From contig NZ_JAUHHC010000004.1 of assembly GCF_030410485.1 (NCBI RefSeq), positions 446,128 through 510,127 of the forward strand: a DNA stretch of 64,000 nt, given 5' to 3'. The notes below the pieces were generated by a model. The model did not search any database. It had not been told where the DNA came from and saw only the letters and a program-made list of their open reading frames with translations. The translations under genes were made by a program, and so were the position numbers. The stretch comes from Roseateles violae. GTDB lineage: Bacteria; Pseudomonadota; Gammaproteobacteria; Burkholderiales; Burkholderiaceae_C. Positions 10,258 to 19,455 of this stretch are shown in pieces (positions within the stretch are counted from its first letter, which is position 1; each line of letters opens with the position of its first letter).

Positions 10258-11385
10258 TCAGCGCGCCTCCATCAGCGGCTGCAGCCAGCCGTCCTCCAGC
10301 CATTGCCCGAGCAGTTCGCGCGCCGGCTCGGACAGCTGGGCCAGTTGACGCGCCGCCAGCCGGCGCTCGTCGGCCAGCGTGCGCATCAGCCGCGCGTCGC
10401 GGCCACCGGCGCGAAACGATTCACCGTTGATGAAGACATGGGCGTCGTCGTACATCATGCGGCTGCGCCGATCGAGCGCGACGCCCTCGTCCGGCGCCAG
10501 CGCCGCCTCGCCCGGTTCGAACCAGACCTGCGGTTTCGGCTCGGTCAGCGCCTCGCCGAGCGCCCGTTCCAGCGCCAGCGGCTCGCGCAGCGCGCGCTCG
10601 GCGGCATCCTTGGCAAAGATTTGTAAAGCCGGCGGAATCAGCCCCGGCTGGGCGGTGGCTGCCTGCTTCGGGTCGGCGTACATGCGGTTCGAGTAGGGTC
10701 GGTCCTCGTCGTCCATCAGGCGCTGCAACAGCTCGCGCGCCAGTTCGGCCCGCCAGGGCGAGCGGAAGCCCACCGAGCAGGTCATGCACTCGCCCTCGGC
10801 CACGCCGTCGTGCGCCCAGCCGGGCGGCAGATAAAGCATGTCGCCGGGCTCCAGCAGGTATTCCTGCTCGGGCCTGAAGTTGGCGATGATCTTCAGCGGT
10901 ACGTCCTCGCGCAGCACCGCATCCTTCTGCGCCGCTATGCGCCAGCGCCGCTTGCCGTGGACCTGGATCAGGAACACGTCGTAGGAATCGAAATGCGGGC
11001 CGACGCCGCCGCCATCGCTGGCGTAAGAGATCATCAAATCGTCGAGCCGCGCCTCGGGCACGAAGCGAAAGCGGTTCAGCAACTCGTGCGCCGCCGGCAG
11101 GTGCAGATCCAGCCCCTGGACCAAGAGGGTCCAGCCCGGCTTGGAGAACGGCGGCAGCTTGGGCAGCGGCCCCTGGCGCATCGCCCAGCGGCCCTCGAAG
11201 GCGCTGACCAGGCGCGACTCGACCTCGTCGCTGGCCGCCATGCGCGCCAGCTCGGCGCGCGTCGCCGGTGCCGCGATGCCCGGCAGCGCCTGGCGCACCA
11301 GCAGCGGTTTCTTCTGCCAGTGGCGGCGCATGAACTGCTCGGGCGAAAGCCCGCCGAGCAGCGGCAGGGAAGCGGTGATATCCAT
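10258..11385 (-). CDS. roxA: Cupin/JmjC ribosomal protein oxygenase, RoxA (YcfD)-like
   Basis: This 375-residue 2-oxoglutarate/Fe(II) oxygenase of the RoxA/YcfD type hydroxylates Arg81 of ribosomal protein L16 in E. coli. The iron-binding HxD is H131-F-D133 in GPHFDSYD, and the distal His is in YLPPGWAHDG near 187-196. LIQVHGKRRW follows the HxD as in characterised members. The C-terminal 150 residues form the dimerisation and winged-helix part. The substrate assignment rests on family resemblance. The start is divergent from the SlyD-like gene, 32 bases away. Confidence 0.87.
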   Translation of the reverse strand: MDITASLPLLGGLSPEQFMRRHWQKKPLLVRQALPGIAAPATRAELARMAASDEVESRLVSAFEGRWAMRQGPLPKLPPFSKPGWTLLVQGLDLHLPAAHELLNRFRFVPEARLDDLMISYASDGGGVGPHFDSYDVFLIQVHGKRRWRIAAQKDAVLREDVPLKIIANFRPEQEYLLEPGDMLYLPPGWAHDGVAEGECMTCSVGFRSPWRAELARELLQRLMDDEDRPYSNRMYADPKQAATAQPGLIPPALQIFAKDAAERALREPLALERALGEALTEPKPQVWFEPGEAALAPDEGVALDRRSRMMYDDAHVFINGESFRAGGRDARLMRTLADERRLAARQLAQLSEPARELLGQWLEDGWLQPLMEAR

Positions 11386-11417
11386 GGCGCGATTGTCGAG
11401 TATGAAACAATTGGGCC

Positions 11418-11936
11418 ATGCAAATTTCCGCTCCCTGCGTCGTCTCCCTGAGCTGGAGACTCGAGGACGCCCAAGGCCAGTTGATCGACGAGCTGGCCGA
11501 ACCGCTCGAGTTCCTCTACGGCGGCGACGATCTGTTCGCCAAGGTCGAGGAAGCGCTGGCGGGCCAGGAGACCGGCTTCGAGACCAGCCTGGCGCTGGAG
11601 CCCGAGCACGCCTTCGGTGACTACGACTCGAACCTGGTCTGCTTCGAGGCCAAGAGCCTGTTCCCCGACGGCGTCGAGCCCGGCATGCAGTTCGACGGCC
11701 TGCCCGAGGGCGCCGCCACCGAGGACATGCCGCCGGCCATCTACACGGTCACCGAGGTCTACCCGGAGCATGTGGTGCTGGACGGCAACCACCCGCTGGC
11801 CGGCGTCGGCCTGCGCATGCACCTGAAGGTGCGCGATGTGCGCGAGGCGACCGAGCAGGAGATCGAGGCCGGCAGCCTCGGCGAGGCGGTGTTCAGCGTC
11901 GTCACCGGCGCGCCGCCGGACGAACCGCTGCATTGA
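11418..11936 (+). CDS. FKBP-type peptidyl-prolyl isomerase, SlyD-like
   Basis: This 172-residue cytoplasmic protein follows the SlyD pattern. An FKBP half (CVVSLSWRLED...EFLYG near 8-36) is interrupted by an insert-in-flap chaperone domain (FGDYDSNLVC near 67 to about 130) and resumed by NHPLAGVGLRMHLKVRDV near 121-138. It lacks the His/Cys-rich nickel-binding tail of E. coli SlyD and ends GAPPDEPLH. It probably isomerises prolyl bonds and assists folding; metal delivery is not supported here. It is divergently arranged with the roxA-like gene. Confidence 0.88.
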   Translation: MQISAPCVVSLSWRLEDAQGQLIDELAEPLEFLYGGDDLFAKVEEALAGQETGFETSLALEPEHAFGDYDSNLVCFEAKSLFPDGVEPGMQFDGLPEGAATEDMPPAIYTVTEVYPEHVVLDGNHPLAGVGLRMHLKVRDVREATEQEIEAGSLGEAVFSVVTGAPPDEPLH

Positions 11937-12017
11937 GCCCTCGCCCATGACCTGAAGCACAGGGCGCGCAAGAGCCCTTCCCCTAGCATGCGCGGACATT
12001 CATTCCGGAAGCCCCGC

Positions 12018-12686
12018 ATGCCCGCTGCTCGCCTTCGCTGCTCCGCCATCCTGCTGCTCGCTGCCGCCCTTGCCGGCTGCGCGAGCATCCAGCCCGCGCG
12101 CATGGCCCTGCCCGAGGGGCTGGCGGCCGGCAGCGATCAGTTGCAGGTCCATGGCGTCGGCGGCGGTACGCGCGGCCAGATCAGCGTCGAGGGCCGCGAG
12201 CTGCGCTACGAGCGCAGCGCCTCGCGGCTCTCGCTGTTCGACGATCTCTACAGCAGCGAACGCAGCGCGCTCGCCTTCAGCTGGGGCGCCGACACGGCCA
12301 GCTGCAAGCTGCGCCAGCGCGACAGCCAGATCAATGTCGTCGCCATTCCGCTGAAGCCCTGGACCCTGAACTGCGGCCTGCCCGGCGGCGCGACGCTCAC
12401 CGTCGTCGAGGCCAGCAAAGGCCCGCGCACGCTGCAGCGCGAGCGCCGCGGCGAGTTGCGCCAGGGCGAGCAGCGCTGGACGCTGCGCTCGGTCCACAAG
12501 CTCGAGGGCAGCGACTGGCCGGTGGCCGAGCCGATCGGCTATGTGCTGGAAGACCAGGGCCGCGCGGTCGCCGCGGTCGAGACCAATGGCGGCGATCTAC
12601 GCCTCTTCCTGCCGCGCGATACGGCGGCACGCGCGGCGGCCGCCCCGGCGCTACTGGCCGTGGCCCTCTTATGGAGCCCGCAGTAG
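12018..12686 (+). CDS. Uncharacterised lipoprotein
   Basis: This 222-residue protein has signal peptide MPAARLRCSAILLLAAALAGC, whose lipobox Cys is residue 21. The mature part contains repeated short beta-like stretches with no domain I recognise. A hydrophobic Ala-rich segment ends the protein (about 200-217), which could be a C-terminal helix. An upstream in-frame ATG at 11988 would place extra charged residues ahead of the signal, so 12018 with GGAAG before it is preferred. It stands alone, convergent with dut. Confidence 0.75.
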   Translation: MPAARLRCSAILLLAAALAGCASIQPARMALPEGLAAGSDQLQVHGVGGGTRGQISVEGRELRYERSASRLSLFDDLYSSERSALAFSWGADTASCKLRQRDSQINVVAIPLKPWTLNCGLPGGATLTVVEASKGPRTLQRERRGELRQGEQRWTLRSVHKLEGSDWPVAEPIGYVLEDQGRAVAAVETNGGDLRLFLPRDTAARAAAAPALLAVALLWSPQ

Positions 12687-12718
12687 GGCCAGGAAAGCCT
12701 GAGAAAGCGGGGCCGGGG

Positions 12719-13171
12719 TCAGGCCTTGCCGGTTGAGCCGAAACCGCCCTCGCCGCGATGCGAGGCGTCGAAATCGTCGACACGGCGGAAGCTCGCCTGC
12801 ACGACCGGCACCAGCACCAGTTGGGCGATGCGCTCCATCGGCTCGATGCGGAAGGTCGTCTGGCCGCGGTTCCAGCAGCTGACCATCAGCTGGCCCTGGT
12901 AGTCGGAATCGATCAAGCCGACCAGATTGCCCAGCACGATGCCATGCTTGTGGCCCAGTCCCGAGCGCGGCAGGATCAGCGCCGCCAGGCTCGGGTCGGC
13001 GATATGGATGGCCAAGCCGGTCGGAATCAGCGTGGTCTGGCCCGGTTCCAAGGTGATCGCCGCGTCGAGGCAGGCGCGCAGATCGAGGCCGGCGCTGCCG
13101 GGGGTGGCATAGGCGGGCAGTTGCTCGGCCATGCGGGCGTCGAGCACTTTCAGGTCAACGGTAGCGGTCAT
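12719..13171 (-). CDS. dut: dUTP diphosphatase
   Basis: This 150-residue trimeric dUTPase hydrolyses dUTP to dUMP, keeping uracil out of DNA and feeding dTMP synthesis. All five family motifs are visible in order: [10 protein letters not shown] near 25-34, [12 protein letters not shown] near 68-79, [11 protein letters not shown] near 85-95, a motif 4 region near [10 protein letters not shown], and the C-terminal P-loop-like GEGGFGSTG near 139-147. The start overlaps the coaBC stop as ATGA, an arrangement also seen in E. coli. Confidence 0.96.
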   Translation of the reverse strand: MTATVDLKVLDARMAEQLPAYATPGSAGLDLRACLDAAITLEPGQTTLIPTGLAIHIADPSLAALILPRSGLGHKHGIVLGNLVGLIDSDYQGQLMVSCWNRGQTTFRIEPMERIAQLVLVPVVQASFRRVDDFDASHRGEGGFGSTGKA

Positions 13172-14379
13172 TGCAGTCTTGTGGCGATGTCGCGGATCAG
13201 CTCGCGCGCCAGGCTCAGTTTGTCGTTATGGGGCAGCTCGCGCTCGCCGTTCGCATCGACGAGCAGGAGCGCGTTGTCGTCGCGGCCGAAGGTGGCCGGG
13301 CCGATATTGCCGACGATCAGCGCCGCCTTCTTGCGCTCGAGCTTTGCACGCGCATGCTCGGCGAGCTTCTCGCTCTCGGCCGCGAAGCCGACGCACAAGG
13401 GGCGATCGGGCAAGGCGGCCACCGTCGCGAGAATGTCCGGGTTCTCCGTCATCTCGAAGCTGGGGATCCTGCCGCTGCCATCCTTCTTGATCTTCTGCTC
13501 GCCCACCTTTGCCGGCCGCCAGTCGGCGACGGCGGCCGTGGCGACGAAGACATCGCTCTGCGGCGCCAGCGGCAGCACGGCGTCGAACATCTGTTGCGCC
13601 GTCTGCACATCAATGCGGCGCCGCACGCCGCGCGGCGTGTCCAGATGGACCGGTCCGGCAACCAGGGTTACCTCGGCGCCGGCCTCGGCGGCGGCGCGCG
13701 CGATCGCAAAGCCCATCTTGCCGCTGGACCGGTTGCTCAGGCCACGCACCGGGTCGATTGGCTCGAAGGTCGGGCCGGCCGTGATCAGGAGCTTCTTGCC
13801 GGCCAGGCGCTTGGGCTGGAAGAAGGCGATCAACTCGTCGCGTAGCTCTGCCGCCTCCAGCATGCGGCCATCGCCGATCTCACCGCAGGCCTGATCGCCG
13901 GTGCCGACGGCCAGGACATGGGCGCCGTCGGCGGCGATCTGCGCGAGATTGCGCTGCGTCGCCGGGTGCGCCCACATCTCGCGGTTCATCGCCGGCGCCA
14001 CCAGCAGCGGGCAGCGCTCGATCGGACGCGCCAGGGCGGTCAGGCTCAGCAGATCATCGGCGCGGCCCTGGGCCAGCTTGGCGATCAGGTCGGCGCTGGC
14101 CGGCGCGATCAGCATCGCATCGGCCTCGCGGCTCAGATTGATGTGCGCCATATTGTTGGGCTCGCGCGCGTCCCACTGGCTCGTGAAGACCGGTCGATTG
14201 GACAGCGCCTGCATCGTCACCGCGGTGATGAAGGCTTCCGCCCCCTCGCTCATGATCACCTGCACCGTCGCGCCGGCCTTGACCAAGAGGCGCACCAGTT
14301 CGGCGGACTTGTAGCAGGCGATGCCGCCGGACAGACCCAGCAGGATGTGGCGGCCGGCGAGTTGTGTGGCTTCGGACAT
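13168..14379 (-). CDS. coaBC: Bifunctional phosphopantothenoylcysteine decarboxylase / phosphopantothenate-cysteine ligase
   Basis: This 403-residue fusion performs two successive steps of coenzyme A synthesis. The N-terminal FMN-binding CoaC half has [12 protein letters not shown] near 14-25, NMAHINLS near 77 and the PAMNREMW signature near 128. The CoaB half begins near 190 with [13 protein letters not shown] and SNRSSGKMG. The start is set at the ATG that begins [15 protein letters not shown]; the frame is open far upstream but lies within trmB there. It is 14 bases from trmB and overlaps dut by four bases. Confidence 0.96.
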   Translation of the reverse strand: MSEATQLAGRHILLGLSGGIACYKSAELVRLLVKAGATVQVIMSEGAEAFITAVTMQALSNRPVFTSQWDAREPNNMAHINLSREADAMLIAPASADLIAKLAQGRADDLLSLTALARPIERCPLLVAPAMNREMWAHPATQRNLAQIAADGAHVLAVGTGDQACGEIGDGRMLEAAELRDELIAFFQPKRLAGKKLLITAGPTFEPIDPVRGLSNRSSGKMGFAIARAAAEAGAEVTLVAGPVHLDTPRGVRRRIDVQTAQQMFDAVLPLAPQSDVFVATAAVADWRPAKVGEQKIKKDGSGRIPSFEMTENPDILATVAALPDRPLCVGFAAESEKLAEHARAKLERKKAALIVGNIGPATFGRDDNALLLVDANGERELPHNDKLSLARELIRDIATRLQ

Positions 14380-14393
14380 GAAGCGGGACTCTA

Positions 14394-15083
14394 TCAGCGC
14401 TTGCGGAAGACCAGGTCCCAGACGCCGTGACCCAGCTTGAGCCCGCGGTTTTCGAACTTGGTCAGCGGCCGGTAGCTCGGCTTTTCGGCATAGTCGGCGG
14501 CCGTGTTCTGCAGCAGCGGCTCGGCGGCCAGCACTTCCAGCATCTGCTGGGCATAGGGCTCCCAGTCGGTCGCGCAATGCAGATAGCCGCCCGGCGCGAT
14601 GTGCCTGACCAGCTTGGCGACGAAGTCCGGCTGGATCAGGCGGCGCTTGTTGTGGCGCTTCTTGTGCCAGGGATCGGGGAAGAAGATGTGCACGCCGGCC
14701 AGCGAGGCGGGCGCGATCATCTGCTCGAGCACCTCGACCGCGTCGTGCTGGAAGATGCGGATGTTCTCGATCTGCTGCTCGCCGATCAGCTTCAGCAAGG
14801 CGCCGACGCCGGGCTCGTGCACCTCGCAGCCGATGAAGTCGTGATCGGGCAGGGTCTGGGCGATCTGCGCCGTCGCGCCACCCATGCCAAAGCCGATCTC
14901 GAAGACCAGCGGCGCCTGGCGGCCGAACACCGCCGCCGGGTCCAGCGTCCTGCCGGCTTGGAAAGGCAGCACATAGCGCGGCCCCAGCTCGGCCAGGGCC
15001 TTGATCTGGCCGGTGCCCATGCGGCCGGCGCGCACGACAAAGCTCTTGATGCCGCGGCGCGGACTTTCGGGGGTATCGGACAT
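14394..15083 (-). CDS. trmB: tRNA (guanine-N7-)-methyltransferase
   Basis: This 229-residue SAM enzyme forms m7G46 in the variable loop of tRNAs. The family signatures are [14 protein letters not shown] near 60-73 (SAM binding), the acidic residue of GCEVHEPG near 83-90, and [16 protein letters not shown] near 134-149, the characteristic PDPW/KxRHxKRR segment. It lies in the minus-strand run between deoA (39 bases upstream) and coaBC. Confidence 0.96.
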   Translation of the reverse strand: MSDTPESPRRGIKSFVVRAGRMGTGQIKALAELGPRYVLPFQAGRTLDPAAVFGRQAPLVFEIGFGMGGATAQIAQTLPDHDFIGCEVHEPGVGALLKLIGEQQIENIRIFQHDAVEVLEQMIAPASLAGVHIFFPDPWHKKRHNKRRLIQPDFVAKLVRHIAPGGYLHCATDWEPYAQQMLEVLAAEPLLQNTAADYAEKPSYRPLTKFENRGLKLGHGVWDLVFRKR

Positions 15084-15122
15084 CGGCGGCAGACTCGGTC
15101 GGTCGAAATGCGGGCCGGCAGT

Positions 15123-16439
15123 TTAGCCGACGCGCTCCATCACGATGGGCTGCCCGGTCCAGGCGCTGCCCGGCTCGGCGAAATCGCAGGCGGCCTGCAC
15201 GGCCGCGATCGCGCGCTCGGCCGCGGCCTCGTCGGCCGCATGGACGATGGCGATCGCCTCGCCGGCGGCCAGCTCGTCGCCGAGGTGGCGGAAGCGGCCG
15301 AAGCCGACGCTCATGTCGATCGCGTCGGCGGCCTTGCGGCGGCCACCGCCAAGTTCGACGACGGCCAGGCCGATGTCGCGCGTGCGCAGGCCCGTCAGCA
15401 CGCCGGCGCGCGGCGCCGGCACCGGGCGCACGACCGGCGCCAGGCACAGATGGGCATCGGGCCGCTCGAACAGATCGGCCGGGCCGCCCAGCGCGGCCAC
15501 CATCTGCGCGAACTTCTCGGCCGCGGCGCCGCTGTCCAGCGCGCGCTGCAGCTTGCTGCGCGCCGCCGCTTCGTCGGCCGCCAGGCCACCGATCACCAGC
15601 ATCTCGGCGGCCAGCGCCAGCGTCACCTCGTGCAGGCGCGGCTCGCGTTCATCGCCGCTCAGGTAGGCGATCGTCTCGGCGATCTCCAGCATATTGCCGG
15701 CCGTGCTGCCCAGCACCTCGTTCATGTCGGTGATCAGCGCGCGGATCTTCAGGCCGGCGCCCGAGCCGACGGCGACGATGCTCTCGGCCAGTTCGCGCGC
15801 CATCTGCGGCGTGTCGCAGAAGGCGCCGTTGCCGCACTTGACGTCCATTGCCAGGCCCTCGAGGCCGGCCGCCAGCTTCTTGCTGAGGATGCTGGCCGTG
15901 ATCAGGGGCACGCTTTCGACGGTGGCCGTCACGTCGCGCGTCGCGTAGAAGCGCTTGTCGGCCGGGGCCAGATCGGCCGTCTGGCCGATGATGGCGCAGC
16001 CCAGCGAGCGCACGATGCGGTCGAAATCGGCCGGCGCGGGCATGGTGGTGTAGCCCGGGATGGCCTCCAGCTTGTCGACGGTGCCGCCGGTGTGGCCGAG
16101 GCCGCGGCCGGCGATCATCGGCACATAGCCGCCGCAGGCGGCAACAAGAGGCGCCAGCATCAGGCTCACCTTGTCGCCGACGCCGCCGCTGGAATGCTTG
16201 TCCAGCACCGGGCCCGGCATGTCGGGCCAGCGCATCACGCGGCCCGAGTTCATCATCGCGCGGGTCAGCAGCACCGCTTCCTCGCGGCCCATGCCGCGCA
16301 GGAAGACGGCCATGCCCAGGGCCGCGACCTGGCCCTCGCTCCAGGAGCCGTCGACCAGGCCGCGCACGAAATGGGCTATCTGCGCCGCGTCGAGCGCACC
16401 GCCATCACGCTTGGCGCGGATGATTTCTTGAGCAAGCAT
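15123..16439 (-). CDS. deoA: Thymidine phosphorylase
   Basis: This 438-residue enzyme cleaves thymidine or deoxyuridine with phosphate to give base and 2-deoxyribose-1-phosphate. The phosphorylase signature LDKHSSGGVGDKVSLML lies at about 79-95, followed by the glycine-rich GRGLGHTGGTVDKLE near 111-125. Length and motifs fit the E. coli-like DeoA class rather than the archaeal AMP phosphorylases. It lies 11 bases after deoC and completes the salvage set. Confidence 0.95.
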   Translation of the reverse strand: MLAQEIIRAKRDGGALDAAQIAHFVRGLVDGSWSEGQVAALGMAVFLRGMGREEAVLLTRAMMNSGRVMRWPDMPGPVLDKHSSGGVGDKVSLMLAPLVAACGGYVPMIAGRGLGHTGGTVDKLEAIPGYTTMPAPADFDRIVRSLGCAIIGQTADLAPADKRFYATRDVTATVESVPLITASILSKKLAAGLEGLAMDVKCGNGAFCDTPQMARELAESIVAVGSGAGLKIRALITDMNEVLGSTAGNMLEIAETIAYLSGDEREPRLHEVTLALAAEMLVIGGLAADEAAARSKLQRALDSGAAAEKFAQMVAALGGPADLFERPDAHLCLAPVVRPVPAPRAGVLTGLRTRDIGLAVVELGGGRRKAADAIDMSVGFGRFRHLGDELAAGEAIAIVHAADEAAAERAIAAVQAACDFAEPGSAWTGQPIVMERVG

Positions 16440-16450
16440 GGGTTGTTGGT

Positions 16451-17218
16451 TCAGTACGCGCTGCCGGAGCCGGCGGCGGTCTTGCCGGACAGGACGGCCT
16501 CGATATCGTTCAGCAGGCCGCTGGCGCCGAAGCGGAAGCGCCGCGCATCGATCGCCGCCGCACCCAGGCTGGCCTCGACCAGCTGCAGATACTGCCGCGC
16601 ATCGGCGACGGTGCGGATGCCGCCGGAGGCCTTGAAGCCGGCCGCCGGCAGGCCGCTGGCCTTGATCTCCTGCAGCATCACGGCCGCTGCCTCGGGCGTG
16701 GCCGAGACGGGCGTCTTGCCGGTGCTGGTCTTGACGAAGTCAGCGCCGGCCACCAGGGCCAGACGCGTCGCCTCGGCGATCAGTTCCGGCGTCTTCAGCT
16801 CGCCGCTCTCGATGATGACCTTCAAGGTCAGCGGCCGGCTGGCGAAGCGCACCTCGGCCAGGAACTCGGCCACCTCGCTGCGCTCGCCGGCGATCAGCGC
16901 GCGCCAGGGCAGCACGACATCGACCTCGTCGCCGCCGGCCTGGGCGATCAGCTGCACATCGGCCACCGCGCGGGTCAGGTCCAGCGCGCCGTCGGGAAAA
17001 TCGGCCACCGCGGCGACCTTGATTGCGGCCGGCAGCGCCGCCCTTGCCTGCGCGACGAAGCGGGGCCAGACGCAGACCGCCGCGACCGGGCCCTGAGCCG
17101 TCTGCGCGCGCCGGCACAGCACCTCGATATCGGCCGGCGTGTCGGCGTCGTTGAGGCTGGTCAGGTCCAGGCAGGCCAGCGCCTGCCGGGCCGCCGCCTG
17201 CAGCTCGGCATCCATCAT
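16451..17218 (-). CDS. deoC: Deoxyribose-phosphate aldolase
   Basis: This 255-residue class I aldolase splits 2-deoxyribose-5-phosphate into glyceraldehyde-3-phosphate and acetaldehyde. The Schiff-base lysine is in ADFVKTSTGK near 165, the second catalytic Lys is in GFKASGGIRT near 195, and the catalytic Asp is in VDVVLPW near 100. Its start overlaps the punA stop by one base (TGATG). No deoB (phosphopentomutase) is present, so the step from deoxyribose-1-phosphate to the 5-phosphate must be encoded elsewhere. Confidence 0.95.
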   Translation of the reverse strand: MMDAELQAAARQALACLDLTSLNDADTPADIEVLCRRAQTAQGPVAAVCVWPRFVAQARAALPAAIKVAAVADFPDGALDLTRAVADVQLIAQAGGDEVDVVLPWRALIAGERSEVAEFLAEVRFASRPLTLKVIIESGELKTPELIAEATRLALVAGADFVKTSTGKTPVSATPEAAAVMLQEIKASGLPAAGFKASGGIRTVADARQYLQLVEASLGAAAIDARRFRFGASGLLNDIEAVLSGKTAAGSGSAY

Positions 17219-18063
17219 CAGCCCTGCAGCGAGGGCAGCTCGCTCAGGCCGGCGACCACGGCGCCCAGGAAGGCCGCTGCGCGCTCGCCCGAGGCGTTCG
17301 CCTGCTGCAAGGTCAGCGCATGGGTCAGCGCCTCATCGGACATGCCGGCCGCCATATTCGTGATCAGGGCCAGGCACATCACGCGCAGGCCGCAGTGGCG
17401 GGCCAGGATGGTCTCCGGCACCGTGCTCATGCCGACCGCGTCGGCGCCCCAGGCGGCGAACATGCGGATCTCGGCCGGGGTCTCGAACTGCGGGCCGACG
17501 GCCCAGCAGTAGACGCCCTCGTTGAGCACCATATTGCGCGATTGCGCCACCTTCAGCGCATGGGCGCGCAGCTCGGCGTCGTAGGCGGCGCTCATGTCGA
17601 CGAAGCGTTCGCTGCCGGGCTCGCCCATGATGGGCGAGCGCTGCGGCGCATTAATGTGGTCGCTGATCAGCACCAGCGAGCCGGGCGGATTCTGCGTGCG
17701 CAGCGAGCCCGAGGCATTGGTCTGCAGCAGGGCCTTGACGCCCCAGCGCTTGAGCGTGCGCAGGGCGCCGGCCATGCCGGTGCAGTCGCCGCTTTCGTAG
17801 GTATGGGCGCGGCCGCGCAGCATGACGACGCGCTGCGCGCCTATGGTGCCGACGACGATCTCGTTGACATGGCCCTCGACCTTGGGCTGCGGGAAGGCCG
17901 GCAGCTCGGTATAGGCCAGGTGCTGCGCCCCCTCGACCAGGCTGACCGCGCCGGCCCAGCCGGAGCCCAGCACCACGGCCACTTCGGGCGCGGCGCCGAA
18001 CAGTGCGTTCAGCTTGGCGACGCTGTCGCTGATCTTCGGTTCCAGGGTCTTGTTGTCGATCAT
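17218..18063 (-). CDS. Purine-nucleoside phosphorylase (trimeric PNP family)
   Basis: This 281-residue enzyme splits purine (deoxy)nucleosides with phosphate. The motifs are VVLGSGWAG near 30-38 (phosphate loop), MLRGRAHTYESGD near 79-91, QTNASGSL near 114-121, and GPQFETPAEIRMFAAWGADAVGMSTVPE spread over about 189-216. The last segment includes the base-binding Glu and the MSTVPE motif of the trimeric, inosine/guanosine-preferring class. It is coupled to deoC by a one-base overlap and follows cdd closely. Confidence 0.93.
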   Translation of the reverse strand: MIDNKTLEPKISDSVAKLNALFGAAPEVAVVLGSGWAGAVSLVEGAQHLAYTELPAFPQPKVEGHVNEIVVGTIGAQRVVMLRGRAHTYESGDCTGMAGALRTLKRWGVKALLQTNASGSLRTQNPPGSLVLISDHINAPQRSPIMGEPGSERFVDMSAAYDAELRAHALKVAQSRNMVLNEGVYCWAVGPQFETPAEIRMFAAWGADAVGMSTVPETILARHCGLRVMCLALITNMAAGMSDEALTHALTLQQANASGERAAAFLGAVVAGLSELPSLQG

Positions 18064-18070
18064 GTTTTTT

Positions 18071-18493
18071 TCACTCCACTGATTTCAGATTGTCCGGCCC
18101 GAAGCTGAAGGGCAGCAACTCGGCCAGGGTCCACTGCTGGCGGATGCCCGAGGGGTCGCCGGCGATGATGATCAGCTCGGGCGCGCCGAACTCGCGCAGC
18201 TTCTGCCGGCAGCCGCCGCAGGGCGTGATGAGGTCGGGGCCAGGGCCGGTCACCAGCAGCGCCCGCGCCTGCCGGCCGCCGGCCATCAGCATCGCGCTCA
18301 GCGCGGTCGTCTCGGCGCACCAGCCTTGAGGATAGGCGGCGTTCTCGATATTGGCGCCGGCATGGATGCGGCCCTGCTCGTCCAGGATGGCCGCGCCGAC
18401 CGCGTACTTCGAATAGGGTGAATGCGAGCGAGCGCGCGCAGCCAGCGAAGCGGCCAGCAAGCGCTGCCGCAGATCTTCGTTCAGGGTGAGCAT
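18071..18493 (-). CDS. cdd: Cytidine deaminase
   Basis: This 140-residue enzyme deaminates cytidine and deoxycytidine to the uridine forms, feeding the phosphorylases downstream. The zinc site is visible: GANIENAAYPQGWCAETTAL near 46-65, with the Cys and Glu of CAE, and PCGGCRQKLREF near 91-102, with the two further Cys ligands. The single-domain length matches tetrameric CDAs. The start ATG overlaps the permease stop by one base; the frame is open further upstream but belongs to the permease there. Confidence 0.94.
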   Translation of the reverse strand: MLTLNEDLRQRLLAASLAARARSHSPYSKYAVGAAILDEQGRIHAGANIENAAYPQGWCAETTALSAMLMAGGRQARALLVTGPGPDLITPCGGCRQKLREFGAPELIIIAGDPSGIRQQWTLAELLPFSFGPDNLKSVE

Positions 18494-19452
18494 CAGCGCT
18501 CCTTCACATAAGGCCGGCCCAGCGCCTTGGGCGCGAGGGCTTGGCCGATGAAGCCGGCCAGCAGCACGACGGTCAGGATATAGGGCAAGGCCTGGATCAG
18601 CTGCACCGGCACCTCGCCGATGCCAGGTAGCGCGACGCCCTGCAGGCGGATCGCCAGCGCATCGAGGAAACCGAACAAGAGGCAGGCGGCCATCGTCGGC
18701 AGCGGCTTCCACTTGCCGAAGATCATCGCGGCCAGCGCGATGAAGCCACGGCCGGCGGTCATATTCGGGCTGAAGTTGGCGTTCTGCGCCAGCACCAGAT
18801 AGCTGCCGGCCAGGCCGCAGAGCACGCCGTTGATCAGCAAGGCGCCGTAACGCAGCGCCGGCACCGAGACGCCGGCGGCGTCCACCATGGCCGGGTTCTC
18901 GCCGACCGCGCGCAACCTCAGGCCCGGCTTGGTCCGCTCGAGAAAGAACCAGACGCCGGCCACCAGGGCAAAGGCCAGGTAGACGAGGATGTTGTGGCTC
19001 AGCAGGCCGTGGCCGATGAGCGAGCCGAACCAGCTGCCGGCCACCGGCTCGGCATAGGCGGAGCCGGTCAGGCGCACGGCCGCGTCGACCGGCGGCGTCT
19101 GGCCGCCCTGGGCGAACCAGGCAATGCCCAGGACGACGGTCAGGCCGGCCGCGACCATGTTCAGCGCCACGCCGGAGACCACCTGGTCGCCGCGATGGCT
19201 GACGCAGGCAAAGCCATGCACCAGGGACAGCAGGCAGGCAACGGCGATCGCCGCCGTCAGGCCCAGGGCGGTCGAATGGCCGACGCTGGCGGCGGCGCCG
19301 GCGGCGAAGGCGGCAAACAGCATCTTGCCCTCCAGGCCGATGTCGACCACGCCGGAGCGCTCGCTGACCAGGCCGGCCAGCGCGCACAGCAGCAGCGGCG
19401 TCGTCACGCGCAGGGTCGAGGCCAGGATGGAGCCGATCAGAATTTCATCCAT
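18493..19452 (-). CDS. ABC transporter permease, nucleoside-type (second permease)
   Basis: This 319-residue membrane protein has about 8-9 hydrophobic segments and belongs to the BPD-transp-2 permeases that pair with BMP-type binding proteins. GLVSERSGVVDIGLEGKML near 26-44 and AVGENPAMVDAAGVSV near 181-196 are typical. It is the partner of the permease encoded upstream; together they form the channel of a nucleoside importer like NupPQ of B. subtilis. The stop overlaps the cdd start, linking uptake to salvage. Confidence 0.9.
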   Translation of the reverse strand: MDEILIGSILASTLRVTTPLLLCALAGLVSERSGVVDIGLEGKMLFAAFAAGAAASVGHSTALGLTAAIAVACLLSLVHGFACVSHRGDQVVSGVALNMVAAGLTVVLGIAWFAQGGQTPPVDAAVRLTGSAYAEPVAGSWFGSLIGHGLLSHNILVYLAFALVAGVWFFLERTKPGLRLRAVGENPAMVDAAGVSVPALRYGALLINGVLCGLAGSYLVLAQNANFSPNMTAGRGFIALAAMIFGKWKPLPTMAACLLFGFLDALAIRLQGVALPGIGEVPVQLIQALPYILTVVLLAGFIGQALAPKALGRPYVKER

Positions 19453-19455
19453 CGC

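Noticed and set aside
14427-17096. Long plus-strand frame opposite trmB, deoA and deoC
   Set aside because: It mirrors well-supported minus-strand genes and its translation is the Arg/Ala/Gly/His-rich type of antisense shadows.
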